Assembly: GCF_016862075.1 (NCBI RefSeq)
Contig: NZ_BOMG01000094.1
Coordinates: forward strand, 112,710-176,709
DNA length: 64,000 nt
DNA from: Actinoplanes couchii
Lineage (GTDB): Bacteria; Actinomycetota; Actinomycetes; Mycobacteriales; Micromonosporaceae
Reading direction: 5' to 3'
Shown one piece after another: positions 47,539 to 56,107 of the stretch. Every line of letters begins with the position of its first letter. Within the stretch, counting starts at the first letter, position 1. The translations under genes were made by a program, and so were the position numbers. The notes below the pieces were generated by a model. That model saw only the letters and a list, made by a program, of their open reading frames with translations. It had not been told where the DNA came from and made no database searches.

Positions 47539-48390
47539 GAACTCGTAGGCCCGCTCGCGCATCGGCGGCGTGAACACGTGCCCGTCTTCGTAAAGCGCGA
47601 GTTCGGCCCGGCCTCCGAGCAGCTCTCGGGCGGCCTGGAAGACCTCTTCGGCGCCGCGGCTCCACTTGTCCCCGGTGCAGGCGGAGATCAGCAGCGCCGT
47701 CGTGCCGTACCCGGCGATGACGTCTTCCAGGTCGTGCCCGGTGGCGAAACCGGGCAGCACGAACTCGGCCTGCATCCCGGTGTCCCGTGAGTACGAGTGC
47801 CGGAACGGGATGCAGCCGGCGTGCGACACCGAGGCGGTGAACCGGGGGTCGAACGCGGGAGCCCACAGTGCCATCCGCCCGCCGTACGAGTGCCCGATGA
47901 ACCCGATCCGCCCGGCGTCCACCTCCGGCCGGGACACCAGCAGGTCCACGCCCGCCGACACGTCCCGCAGGCACGTCGCGAGCAGGGTCTCGCCGCGGAC
48001 CAGGCGGGTGGACAGTTCGAACCAGCTGACGTTGCCGTCGCCGCCGGGGCTCCAGTTGCGTTCCTCGAACCCGATCGCGTCCGGGGCGATCGTGACGAAG
48101 CCACGTTCGGCGAGTTCGTGGGCGTACGCCTGATCGGGGTTCCCGGCCAGCCCGACGACCTCGCTCTTGCCCAGGTCGAAGCGGGAGGCGTGCTGGTGGT
48201 GGCAGAACACCGCCGGGGCCGGGCCGGCCAGGTCGTGCGGGACGCAGACGTACGCGGTGATCCGCTCGTCCGGCCCGACCGCGTACCGGACCTTCTCCCG
48301 GGTGTAGCGGCCGCAGTCGACCCGTTCCAGGGTCTCCACGTCGAGGGCGGCCCCGGTGGGGACCGGCCCTAGGAAGTCCCGGAACGTCAT
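47497..48390 (-). CDS. Alpha/beta hydrolase, dienelactone hydrolase-like
   Basis: A 297-residue alpha/beta hydrolase. The nucleophile Ser is in IGFIGHSYGGRMAL; the acid is likely Asp in the ISACTGDKWS segment, and the His is in YEDGHVFTP. The early strand block VFCHHQHASRFDLGKSE is typical of large acetyl-xylan-esterase/dienelactone-hydrolase relatives. There is no signal peptide. It overlaps the upstream acetyltransferase gene by ATGA. The substrate is unknown; an ester or cephalosporin-like compound is possible. Confidence 0.8.
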   Translation of the reverse strand: MTFRDFLGPVPTGAALDVETLERVDCGRYTREKVRYAVGPDERITAYVCVPHDLAGPAPAVFCHHQHASRFDLGKSEVVGLAGNPDQAYAHELAERGFVTIAPDAIGFEERNWSPGGDGNVSWFELSTRLVRGETLLATCLRDVSAGVDLLVSRPEVDAGRIGFIGHSYGGRMALWAPAFDPRFTASVSHAGCIPFRHSYSRDTGMQAEFVLPGFATGHDLEDVIAGYGTTALLISACTGDKWSRGAEEVFQAARELLGGRAELALYEDGHVFTPPMRERAYEFLDQRLHGRHHVGG

Positions 48391-48890
48391 GCGAAGTCCC
48401 GCTGGTAGCGCTGTTCCCGGCGGCCGCTGCGCGGGTGCGGACGCGATTCGCCGAGCGGCTGCCAGCCCAGCGACTCGTAGAGGGCGACCGCGCGCGGGTT
48501 GTCCAGATAGACCTCCAGCTCACCGCGGGTGAATCCCCGGGCGAGGCCCGGCAGCGCCGTCATCAGCCGGCGGCCGATCCCGGCGCTCCAGTGGTCCGGG
48601 CGCACCCCCACGTAGTGGACCTCGGCGGTCGCCGCGTCGGTGGCCAGCGGCGCCAGCGCGGCGAATCCGACGACCTGATCGTCCTTGATCGCCACGATCA
48701 GCAGGGACCGGGCCGAGCCGCCGAGCACCCGCTCGATCACCGGCCGGGCCTCGTCGAGTGGCGCGATCTCGGGGTCGCCGTCGCGGGTGGCGGTCGCCTC
48801 GGCCCAGATGGCGGCGGCCTCGGTCAGGTAGCGCCCGGGCTCGGACGCCTCGATGCGTACCCCGTCGGCGGGTTCCGTCTGTCGTGTCAC
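48387..48890 (-). CDS. GNAT-family N-acetyltransferase
   Basis: A 167-residue acetyltransferase. The acetyl-CoA loop is VRPDHWSAGIGRRLM, with EVHYVGV before it. The C-terminal block LEVYLDNPRAVALYESLGW is typical of GNAT. It starts at GTG 48890, nine bases after GGGAG, and is co-translated with the hydrolase (ATGA). Substrate unknown; antibiotic or amino-acid acetylation is common for this type. Confidence 0.8.
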   Translation of the reverse strand: MTRQTEPADGVRIEASEPGRYLTEAAAIWAEATATRDGDPEIAPLDEARPVIERVLGGSARSLLIVAIKDDQVVGFAALAPLATDAATAEVHYVGVRPDHWSAGIGRRLMTALPGLARGFTRGELEVYLDNPRAVALYESLGWQPLGESRPHPRSGRREQRYQRDFA

Positions 48891-48955
48891 GACGACATTC
48901 TCCCGATGGCCGTTTCCTGCAAGACCGCGGCCCGGCCGGTGGGTAGTTTTCCGGT

Positions 48956-49366
48956 ATGGAGACCGCGACCACACCACACCGGCATCTGGCGGCCCGGATC
49001 GAGCGTTCGGTGAAGGACGTCTACGACTACGTCGCCGACCCGTTGAACCTGCCCGCGTGGGCGCCCGGCCTGGGCAGCACGATCGAGCTGATCGACGGCG
49101 AGTGGACGATGGATTCGACGCTGGGCCGGATCACCGTCCGGTTCGCGCCGCACAACGACTTCGGCATCCTCGACCACTGGGTGCGCCTGGAGTCCGGGCA
49201 GACCTTCTACAACCCGGTCCGGGTGATCGCCGACGGCGACGCGTGCGAGGTGGTGTTCGTGGTCCGCCGCGCCGACGGCACCACCGACGACGATTTCGAA
49301 CGCGACGTGCGCGCGGTCTCCGCCGACCTGGCCGGCTTGAAGCGCCTGCTTGAGGCCCGCGGGTAG
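48956..49366 (+). CDS. SRPBCC/polyketide-cyclase-like protein
   Basis: A 136-residue START/SRPBCC-fold protein (ARIERSVKDVYDYVADPLNLPAWAP opens it, with LGRITVRFAP and DHWVRL strands and a long C-terminal helix). Such proteins bind hydrophobic ligands. It is followed after ten bases by an NTF2-like gene in the same direction. Confidence 0.75.
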   Translation: METATTPHRHLAARIERSVKDVYDYVADPLNLPAWAPGLGSTIELIDGEWTMDSTLGRITVRFAPHNDFGILDHWVRLESGQTFYNPVRVIADGDACEVVFVVRRADGTTDDDFERDVRAVSADLAGLKRLLEARG

Positions 49367-49376
49367 GTTGGCGGGG

Positions 49377-49862
49377 GTGAACGCGATCGAAACGTGGCGG
49401 ACCGCCGGCGAGACCCGCAACGCGGATCTGGCGGTCACCGCCCTCACCCCCGACGTCACCCTGATCTCCCCGATCACCGAACAGTTCGTCTTCCGCGGCC
49501 GCGACCAGGTGCACAACCTGCTGGAGGTGGCCCTGTCCGAGATCGACGACCTGACCTACACCGACCAGGCCGGCGAGGGCCCGGTGGTGGCGCTGTTCTA
49601 CGAGGCCAGGATCGGCGCCACCCGCATCTTCGAGGCCCAGCGCCTCCGCCTGTCCGACCAGGGCGAGATCGAAGAGATCACCCTTTACGTACGCCCACTA
49701 CCGGCCCTGACCCTGCTGATGAACCGCCTGGGCCCCGAACTGGCCCGCCGCAACAACCAGCCCGCGCTGGCCCGCCTGGTCCCCCTCGCCGGAGGAGCCC
49801 TGCACGCCATGGCCACCTCCGGCGAACGAACCATCATGCCCCGGGTGGCCCCTCGCGACTGA
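49377..49862 (+). CDS. NTF2-like protein
   Basis: A 161-residue SnoaL/NTF2-fold protein (IETWRTAGETRNADLAVTALTPD, then TLISPITEQFVFRGRDQV and FEAQRLRLSDQGEIEEITLYVRP). The usual last strand is followed by a 45-residue helical extension. It is probably co-transcribed with the SRPBCC gene; both folds bind small hydrophobic molecules. It starts at GTG 49377. Confidence 0.75.
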   Translation: MNAIETWRTAGETRNADLAVTALTPDVTLISPITEQFVFRGRDQVHNLLEVALSEIDDLTYTDQAGEGPVVALFYEARIGATRIFEAQRLRLSDQGEIEEITLYVRPLPALTLLMNRLGPELARRNNQPALARLVPLAGGALHAMATSGERTIMPRVAPRD

Positions 49863-49868
49863 CGGCCC

Positions 49869-50714
49869 TCACATCGAGGCCAGTGCCGTCACCGGGTGGG
49901 TGGGGGAGGTGGGGCAGTGGAAGATGTTCAGGCTCCAGCCTCGGCCGATGGTGATGCCGGTGGGGTCGTAGCGGCTGTCCGGCGGGTCCTCCGGTGGGCG
50001 CCAGCTCTGGCCTTCGGTGGCCCACTCGCCGGTGGCCGCGACCAGCAGGAAACTCATCTCGGTGTGGCATGAGGCGCACCGCACCCAGTTCGGGTCGTGG
50101 TCGGCCAGATCCGGGAAGCCGCCGACCTTCCAGCCGGGTGCGAGCGACAGGTCGAAGAAGTAGGAGACGGTACTGACTGCTTCCCAATCGGCGATCTGCG
50201 CGCGCAGGCCGGCGGGCAGCAGGTCCCGGTGCCGGTGTTCGACGACCTGTTCCGGATGGAGGACGCAGGGCTCGGGCAGGTAGTACCCGGTGGTCACCGG
50301 CGGCTTCGGCGGATCTGCCAGGACCTCGGTGACGTCGGCGGCACTGCGCCAGAAGACACGCGGCAGCGGATTGAAGTCGTGGTCGGTGTGGTTGAGCGGG
50401 CACCACAGCAGCTGCATCAGGTCGTGGCCGGGCAGGTCCGGCACGTCCCGGCGGTACAGCTGGGCGACCGGGACCATCGGGATCGGCTCGTCGGTCGGAT
50501 CGCCGTCCGCCGGTTCGAACCAGTGTTCGTCGGCGGCGTCGCAGTGCGGCCACGGCTCATCGGCCGGCCACAGCAGCGGCCCACCGATCGAACTGTCGGT
50601 GCGGGCCGGTGTGCCGGGGCGCGGATGCAGGCGGGTCGTCGTCGCCGTGTGGTCGCGTAGTGAGGGGAAGAGGGCGGCGATGTCGGCCGGGCGTGGGGGT
50701 GTCGTTCTGGGCAC
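49869..50714 (-). CDS. DUF1963 (YwqG-like) protein
   Basis: A 281-residue protein with the YwqG/DUF1963 marks: SSIGGPLLWPADEPWPHC, then VPVAQLYRRDVPDLPG, and the later APGWKVGGFPDLAD. Two Cys pairs (CASCHTE and the C in FHCPTSP) may bind a metal. Function is unknown. It follows the pentapeptide-repeat gene by three bases in the same operon. Confidence 0.7.
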   Translation of the reverse strand: MPRTTPPRPADIAALFPSLRDHTATTTRLHPRPGTPARTDSSIGGPLLWPADEPWPHCDAADEHWFEPADGDPTDEPIPMVPVAQLYRRDVPDLPGHDLMQLLWCPLNHTDHDFNPLPRVFWRSAADVTEVLADPPKPPVTTGYYLPEPCVLHPEQVVEHRHRDLLPAGLRAQIADWEAVSTVSYFFDLSLAPGWKVGGFPDLADHDPNWVRCASCHTEMSFLLVAATGEWATEGQSWRPPEDPPDSRYDPTGITIGRGWSLNIFHCPTSPTHPVTALASM

Positions 50715-50717
50715 GGG

Positions 50718-51299
50718 TCAGGCGTCGCGGATCTGCAGGCCGAGGGAGATCGCCAACGTCACGGCCTGGTCGGCGGTGATCACGGCGTCGCGGAGTTCGA
50801 CCGTGCGCGGGTCGAAGGCCTGCAGGTCGGTGCCGCGCAGGTCGCAGCCGGTGAAGTCGGCCCCGGTCAGCTGGGCCGCGGACAGGTCCAGGCCGCGCAT
50901 CGTGCCGTTGCGGCAGCGGGCGCCGGTCAGGTCCGCCTCGCGCATGCGGACGCCGGTGAACGTGGCGGTGCCCAGGTCGGCGCGGGGCAGGGCGATGAAC
51001 GACCAGTCGCCGCCGTCGACGGTGGTGAGGTCGAAGGTGCAGGCGTCGAACGTACTGCCGATGGTCTTGCAGTTGGTCAGTGTGGCGTCGAAGAAGTTGC
51101 AGTTGACGAAACGGCAGTTCAGGTAGGCGACGTCGGTCTGGACCGAGCAGTTGAACCGGGTGTCGCGGAAGACGCAGCCGGAGAACTCGACACCCTCCAG
51201 GTCGGTCTCGCACAGGTCCAGTGCCGAGAACTGCACGTCCTCGTGCCGGCGCTCGGCTCCGGCGCCGGCGTCCCAGTCCCGGGTGGTGATCGTCTTCAT
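50718..51299 (-). CDS. Pentapeptide-repeat protein
   Basis: A 193-residue protein made of A(D/N)Lxx-type repeats (CETDLEGVEFSGCVFRDTRF, CRFVNCNFFDATL, ALPRADLGTATFTGV and so on), forming a right-handed square beta-helix. A C-terminal helix caps it. Qnr/MfpA proteins of this fold mimic DNA and protect gyrase from fluoroquinolones, but many pentapeptide proteins have other roles and the sequence cannot separate these. It overlaps the aldo/keto reductase stop by ATGA. Confidence 0.8.
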   Translation of the reverse strand: MKTITTRDWDAGAGAERRHEDVQFSALDLCETDLEGVEFSGCVFRDTRFNCSVQTDVAYLNCRFVNCNFFDATLTNCKTIGSTFDACTFDLTTVDGGDWSFIALPRADLGTATFTGVRMREADLTGARCRNGTMRGLDLSAAQLTGADFTGCDLRGTDLQAFDPRTVELRDAVITADQAVTLAISLGLQIRDA

Positions 51300-52303
51300 G
51301 AGCGGCGTCGCGGGGACCGGGCCAGGTAGGCGTGCGGGTATGGCAACGGCTGCTCACCGGCGGTGGTCAACCGGTCCAGGTGCTCGTCGTCCAGGGTCCA
51401 GCCGATCGCCCCGAGGGTGTCGTCCAGTTGGGCGACGCTGCGGGCGCCGACGATCGGCGCGGTCACCCCCGGCCGCTGTGCCACCCATCGCAACGCGACC
51501 TGCGCCGGCGTACGCCCGATCTGCCCGGCGACCTCGATCAGCGTGTCGGTGACCCGCCACACCCGTTCGTCGACCGCGTTCTCCCAGTTGCCGAGCCACG
51601 GCTGTTGGTCGCCGTCCCAGCGGGCGCCGGCCGGGGCCGCGGTCATGCCGCGCTGATACTTTCCGGTCAGCCAGCCGCCGCGCATCGGCGACCACGGGAT
51701 GATCCCGACACCTTCGTTGCGGCACACCGGCACGTGTTCGTGCTCGATCTCCCGGTCGATCAGGTTGTAGAGCGGCTGCGATGCCACGAACGGTTCCCAG
51801 CCCCGGAAGCGGGCCACGTCCACCGACTTCTGCAACTGCCACGCCGCATAGTTGGACACCCCCAGGTGCCTGACCTTGCCGGTACGAACCAGCTGGTCGA
51901 GCGTGGACAGCGTCTCCTCGACGGGTGTCGTCTCGTCGAAACAGTGCAGCTGGTAGAGGTCGAGGTAGTCGGTGCCGAGCCGTCGCAGGCTGTCGTGCAC
52001 GGCCGCGATCAGGTGCTTGCGTCCCGCGCCGTGGTCGTTACGGCCGTCGCCGGTGGCCCAGAACCCCTTGGTCGCCACGACCAGCGAATCCCGGCGCTGC
52101 CGGGCCAGCCACCGCCCGACGATCTCCTCGGACACCCCGCCCGCGTAGACGTCGGCGGTGTCGACGAAGTCTCCGCCGGCCGCCACGAACCGGTCCAGGA
52201 TCGCGTGCGCGGCACTCTCGTCGGCTTCCTTGCCGAACGTCATCGTCCCGAGGCACAGCTCACTGACCCGAAGCCCACTGGCCCCGACATTCCGGTAGTC
52301 CAT
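51296..52303 (-). CDS. Aldo/keto reductase
   Basis: A 335-residue NADPH-dependent aldo/keto reductase. The catalytic tetrad is readable: Asp and Tyr in DTADVYAGG, Lys in VVATKG, and His in YQLHCFD. The cofactor segment is PIVGARSVAQLDD. ATG 52303 is preferred because AAAGG lies ten bases upstream. It is first in an operon with the pentapeptide-repeat and DUF1963 genes. Substrate unknown. Confidence 0.88.
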   Translation of the reverse strand: MDYRNVGASGLRVSELCLGTMTFGKEADESAAHAILDRFVAAGGDFVDTADVYAGGVSEEIVGRWLARQRRDSLVVATKGFWATGDGRNDHGAGRKHLIAAVHDSLRRLGTDYLDLYQLHCFDETTPVEETLSTLDQLVRTGKVRHLGVSNYAAWQLQKSVDVARFRGWEPFVASQPLYNLIDREIEHEHVPVCRNEGVGIIPWSPMRGGWLTGKYQRGMTAAPAGARWDGDQQPWLGNWENAVDERVWRVTDTLIEVAGQIGRTPAQVALRWVAQRPGVTAPIVGARSVAQLDDTLGAIGWTLDDEHLDRLTTAGEQPLPYPHAYLARSPRRRS

Positions 52304-52341
52304 GCACATGATCCTTTCAGGACGCCCGTAGATTGGCCACC

Positions 52342-52977
52342 GTGACACGAACGCTGCGGACCCTCGGCTGGTGGTCCGATCCGGGCCCGGACGTCTGCGC
52401 CTTCGTCCACCCCGGCGAGCCCGACCGGGAGACCGCCGCCTACCTGCGGTCCGGGACACCGCTGATGTGGCGGGGCACCCCCTGGTCCTGCATTCTGTGC
52501 GGCCGTCGGAACGGTTCGGCGGTCCTCACCGACGGCGAGTTCCTGTGGCCGGAGGATCTACCCCACTACCTCGACGACCATGGCGTACGCCTCCCGGTCC
52601 AGCTCCGCGGCACGGCCCCGCCGGTGGACGCCGACGGTTTCGTCTTCGAGTCCGACGGCGCGTGGTGGCAGGCCCAGTCCCGCGACGGCACCCACCTGCC
52701 CGGCTGTCCGCGGCACCCGGCGCTGCGGCGCTGGAACCTGCCGGGGCCGGCCGACGTCTGGATCGACGGTGTCCCGCCGGGCGACGTCACCACGATGGCC
52801 CGGGTCCGCCGCCTGTTCGGCGCCGACTGGCCGTTCACCACCCTCCACGACCGGACAGCGGCCCAGCCGTTCCCGATCGCGACCGGCATCGACCCGCGCC
52901 CGTGGTTCGACCACCCGGAGCTGAGCGCCTACCTGCACCTGGCCACCCCCGACGGCCTACGCCCATTACGAAGCTGA
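52342..52977 (+). CDS. Hypothetical 211-aa protein
   Basis: A soluble protein with a Trp-rich N terminus (TLRTLGWWSDPGPDVCAFVHPG), a CILC pair (PWSCILCGRRNGS) that could bind zinc, and a middle section on FESDGAWWQAQSRDG. The C-terminal half contains LFGADWPFTTLHD. It resembles no family that I recognise. Host-like codons throughout show that it is a real gene. GTG 52342 was chosen as the start; TTG 52333 is also in frame. Confidence 0.55.
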   Translation: MTRTLRTLGWWSDPGPDVCAFVHPGEPDRETAAYLRSGTPLMWRGTPWSCILCGRRNGSAVLTDGEFLWPEDLPHYLDDHGVRLPVQLRGTAPPVDADGFVFESDGAWWQAQSRDGTHLPGCPRHPALRRWNLPGPADVWIDGVPPGDVTTMARVRRLFGADWPFTTLHDRTAAQPFPIATGIDPRPWFDHPELSAYLHLATPDGLRPLRS

Positions 52978-53111
52978 ACCGTGAGCGCGGAGCAGGGACA
53001 GATGGTGGGTCACGGCCTCGGTGAGGCGGGGCTCGTCGCCGGTGGCCAGCAGGTCCAGCAGGGCGCCCCGCAGGACGGCCAGGGTCAGCGTACGGTGGAC
53101 GGCTCCCGCTG
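52966..53111 (-). pseudogene. C-terminal fragment of a TetR regulator
   Basis: A minus-strand piece reads TLTLAVLRGALLDLLATGD, then EPRLTEAVTHHLSLLRAHG and a TAA at 52966. This is the last two helices of a TetR ligand domain. The DNA-binding part is missing; a GNAT gene on the other strand occupies its place. It is a remnant. Confidence 0.5.
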
Positions 53112-53124
53112 AGAGGGTGTGTTC

Positions 53125-53604
53125 ATGGTGATCCGACGTGCCGACCGGGCCGGTGACCTCGGGTGGGTGGTCATGGCGAACGCCGAGGTCTACCACCGGC
53201 AGTTCGGGTGGAACACCGATTACGAGGTTCTCGTCGCCGGGATCGTGGCGGGCTTCGGGGCGCGGCACGACCCGGCGCGGGAGACCGGCTGGATCGCCGA
53301 GCTGGACGGTCGCCGGGTCGGCTGCGTGTTCCTGGTGGCCACCGACGACCCCACCGTGGCGCGGCTGCGGATCCTGGTCGTGACGCCCGACGGGCGAGGG
53401 CGCCAACTCGGCACCCGGCTGGTCCAGGAGTGCCTGACGTTCGCCCGGAATGCCGGCTACCAGCGGGTCACGCTCTGGACCAACGACGTGCTGGTGGCCG
53501 CCCGGCGGATCTACGAGAGCTTCGGGTTCACCCTGACCGACCAGGAGCCGCACCACAGCTTCGGCCATGATCTGGTCGGCCAGAACTGGATGGTCGAACT
53601 CTGA
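53125..53604 (+). CDS. GNAT acetyltransferase related to MarR-GNAT fusions
   Basis: A 159-residue acetyltransferase that matches the C-terminal half of the common actinobacterial MarR-GNAT fusion protein: GDLGWVVMANAEVYHRQFGW, ETGWIAELDGRRVGCVFLV, LRILVVTPDGRGRQLGTRLV and RIYESFGFTLTDQEPHHSFG. The MarR half is absent. ATG 53125 has GAGAGGG seven bases upstream, so it is a complete stand-alone protein. Confidence 0.8.
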   Translation: MVIRRADRAGDLGWVVMANAEVYHRQFGWNTDYEVLVAGIVAGFGARHDPARETGWIAELDGRRVGCVFLVATDDPTVARLRILVVTPDGRGRQLGTRLVQECLTFARNAGYQRVTLWTNDVLVAARRIYESFGFTLTDQEPHHSFGHDLVGQNWMVEL

Positions 53605-53612
53605 AGAGGCCG

Positions 53613-54359
53613 CTAGGCGAGGCGGGTGCGGACGACCAGGTCGTGCAGGGCGGAGACGGCGGCCGGGTCGGCGTACGCCGGAAGCTTGGTCTCGTCCCTG
53701 GCGTCCTCCAGCTCGGCACGCAGCGCGGGGACGTCGGCGGCCAGCCACGCCGCCGCCTGTGCCGGGAGCGGACCGTGTTCGGCCTCGCGTTTCGCGGCGA
53801 TCAGCTCCGGGACGTAGGCGAGGCGCTCGCCGAGGACCCGCAGGTCGCACTCCAGTTCGCCGGTGCGCATCAGGTGGATGCCGGTCAGCAGCACCCGCAG
53901 CGTGTACAGGGCCGGCTTGAGCTGCCCGGTGCCGTGGTAGAGCCGTTCCTGGGTGCGGGAGAACCCCAGGTAGTGGTGGGCGTGGTTGCTGGTGATCAGC
54001 GCGGGCGCCAGCGACGTCAGCTCACGGTGCACCTCGGTGCTGTGCACCACCAGCGGCGACAGCAGCTGCTCCAGCACGTAGCCGTTGCGGCTGTTCAGCA
54101 GCTTGGCGAATTTCAGCAGGTCGTGGCTGACGATGTCCAGTTCGACACCGTCGCGGATGCCGGAGCGTTCCAGGGTGTCCGGGCCGGTGCGCAGGCCGAC
54201 GACCTCGTCCGGCGGCAGCACGTGCGCGGCGCGCAGGTCCAGGTCGGAGTCGGTGGAGGCGAAACCGTACAGGTGGGCGCCGCTCACGGTGGCGAAGAGC
54301 AGGGGATAGGGCAGGGCGGTGGCGGCGTCGGCGGCCCACTGCGGTACTTCGGTGGCCAC
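53613..54359 (-). CDS. COG3541/RlaP-like nucleotidyltransferase, copy 2
   Basis: A 248-residue nucleotidyltransferase of the polymerase-beta superfamily, COG3541 branch. The active-site start is LLFATVSGAHLYGFASTDSDLDLR, with the two Asp of SDLDLR, and the third acid is Asp in VELDIVSHDL. A helical second domain follows (RNGYVLEQLLSPLVVHS). Some members act in RNA repair (RlaP). Its start lies inside the upstream paralogue's 3' end, a 76-base overlap. The pair may form a heterodimer. Confidence 0.8.
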   Translation of the reverse strand: MATEVPQWAADAATALPYPLLFATVSGAHLYGFASTDSDLDLRAAHVLPPDEVVGLRTGPDTLERSGIRDGVELDIVSHDLLKFAKLLNSRNGYVLEQLLSPLVVHSTEVHRELTSLAPALITSNHAHHYLGFSRTQERLYHGTGQLKPALYTLRVLLTGIHLMRTGELECDLRVLGERLAYVPELIAAKREAEHGPLPAQAAAWLAADVPALRAELEDARDETKLPAYADPAAVSALHDLVVRTRLA

Positions 54360-55033
54360 TGCTGCAGGTTCCTTTCGCGTACGGCTACCAGCAGCCGGTC
54401 CACGGCGGCTCGATCAGGATGCTCGGGCAGTTCGGTCACGGCTGCCGCTTCGGCGAGTTCGTCCTGCAGACGGCCCGCCCAGGCCGCGACGGCGGGCCAC
54501 GCGACCTGGCCCCGGCGTACCGCAAGAAGGTCGTCGCGAAGGTGTGACACGTCGACCAGGACCTCGCCGGTGCGCAGCACGTGTGCACCGGCCATCAGCA
54601 GGCGGATCATGTGCATGGCCTGCTTGAAGTTGATCTCGCCGGTTCGGTCGCGCCGCGACGCCACCTTGGCGAGCTGATCCCGTGCGTACGAGCCGTACGT
54701 CTGCGCCACCCGCGTCGAGAGGAACGCCCCTCTGACCGCGAGAAGGAGCCGGCCGTCATCGTTGCACAACGAGACCAGGGGCGACCACAGCACTTCCAGC
54801 ACGGTCGGATTCCCCTGCAAGGCGAGCGTGCAGAACCGTTCGATCTCCCACGAGAACTGCTCGTCGAGGGGCCCGTCCAGGTGGGTCGGCGGTTTGTCGA
54901 GCGACCAGAACGCGCGGGTCGGCGCCACGAACACGCCTCGGCGGTCGTGGTCGGAATCGGGCCCGTGGAGTCCGTAGGCGCGGGATCCGACGACGACCGC
55001 CAGGGCGGTGTGCCGTTCGACAAGGTCGATCAT
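54284..55033 (-). CDS. COG3541/RlaP-like nucleotidyltransferase, copy 1
   Basis: A 249-residue paralogue of the next gene. The motif is LAVVVGSRAYGLHGPDSDHDRRGVF, with Asp-x-Asp, then FSWEIERFCTLALQGNPTVLEVLWSP. The C-terminal 25 residues (Pro/Ser-rich, PTPPPPCPIPC) come from reading through the start of copy 2 in another frame and do not look conserved, so a 3' frameshift may have extended it. It starts at ATG 55033. Confidence 0.78.
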   Translation of the reverse strand: MIDLVERHTALAVVVGSRAYGLHGPDSDHDRRGVFVAPTRAFWSLDKPPTHLDGPLDEQFSWEIERFCTLALQGNPTVLEVLWSPLVSLCNDDGRLLLAVRGAFLSTRVAQTYGSYARDQLAKVASRRDRTGEINFKQAMHMIRLLMAGAHVLRTGEVLVDVSHLRDDLLAVRRGQVAWPAVAAWAGRLQDELAEAAAVTELPEHPDRAAVDRLLVAVRERNLQQWPPKYRSGPPTPPPPCPIPCSSPP

Positions 55034-55049
55034 GAAGCGGAGGGTACGG

Positions 55050-56051
55050 CTACGCGTCCAGCACCGTCGCGTCGATTTCGTCGATCTCGCTCTGGTCGAG
55101 GCTCAGGTTGCCGAGCGCGGCGATGTTGTTCTCCAGCTGCTGGACACTCGACGCGCCGATGATCAGGCTGGTCATCCGCTCGTCGCGCAGCGCCCACACC
55201 AGGGCGAGCTGGGCCAGGCTCTGACCGCGCCGCTTGGCGATGTCGTTGAGCTTGTGCAGCCGGCCCAGCTTCTCGCCGTCCAGGTCGTCCTCGCCGAGGA
55301 AGACGCTGGTGCGCATCCGCGAGTCGTCCGGGATGCCACCGAGGTAGCGGTCGGTGAGCAGGCCCTGCTGCAGCGGGCTGAAGGCGATGCAGCCGGCGCC
55401 GGCCGTCTCCAGGGTGTCCAGGAGGTTGTCGTGCTCGATCCAGCGGTTGAGGATCGAGTAGGACGGCTGGTGGATCAGCAGCGGCGTGCCGAGTTCGGTC
55501 AGGATCTCGGCGGCCTTCGCGGCCTGCTCGCTCTTGTAGTTGCTGATGCCGACGTAGAGGGCCTTGCCGGAGCGGACGATCGCGTCGAGCGCGGTCATCG
55601 TCTCCTCGAGGGGCGTCTCCGGGTCGGGCCGGTGGTGGTAGAAGACGTCGACGTAGTCCAGGTCCATCCGCTTCAGGGACTGATCCAGCGACGACACCAG
55701 GTACTTGCGGGATCCCCAGTCACCGTAGGGGCCGTCCCACATGTGGTAACCGGCCTTGGTCGAGATGATCAGTTCGTCCCGGTGGTGCTGGAAGTCGGCC
55801 TTGAGGATGCGGCCGAAGTTGGTCTCGGCGCTGCCGGGCGGCGGCCCGTAGTTGTTGGCCAGGTCGAAGTGGGTGACCCCGAGGTCGAAGGCGCGGCGGA
55901 CGATGTCGGCCTGGCGGTCGCCGGGGCGGCCGTCACCGAAGTTGTGCCAGAGGCCCAGGCTGATGGCGGGAAGCTTGAGACCGCTGCGACCAGCACGCCG
56001 GTAGATCATTTCGGCGTAGCGGTCGGCGGCAGGGAAGTACGTCACAGGCAC
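55050..56051 (-). CDS. Aldo/keto reductase, YghZ-like
   Basis: A 333-residue aldo/keto reductase of the AKR14 (YghZ, L-glyceraldehyde 3-phosphate reductase) type. Marks are YRRAGRSGLKLPAISLGLWHNFGD, FDLANNYGPPPGSAE with the catalytic Asp and Tyr, ISTKAGYHMWDGPYGDWGSRKYL with the Lys, and FYHHRPDPETPLEE with the His. AKR14 enzymes detoxify methylglyoxal and related aldehydes. The start is GTG 56051 or GTG 56045. Confidence 0.88.
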   Translation of the reverse strand: MPVTYFPAADRYAEMIYRRAGRSGLKLPAISLGLWHNFGDGRPGDRQADIVRRAFDLGVTHFDLANNYGPPPGSAETNFGRILKADFQHHRDELIISTKAGYHMWDGPYGDWGSRKYLVSSLDQSLKRMDLDYVDVFYHHRPDPETPLEETMTALDAIVRSGKALYVGISNYKSEQAAKAAEILTELGTPLLIHQPSYSILNRWIEHDNLLDTLETAGAGCIAFSPLQQGLLTDRYLGGIPDDSRMRTSVFLGEDDLDGEKLGRLHKLNDIAKRRGQSLAQLALVWALRDERMTSLIIGASSVQQLENNIAALGNLSLDQSEIDEIDATVLDA

Positions 56052-56107
56052 ACCCTAGGACTCCCGATCATGGTCAGGTGCGCTGGTAGGTTGGTGATGC
56101 CAGCAAC

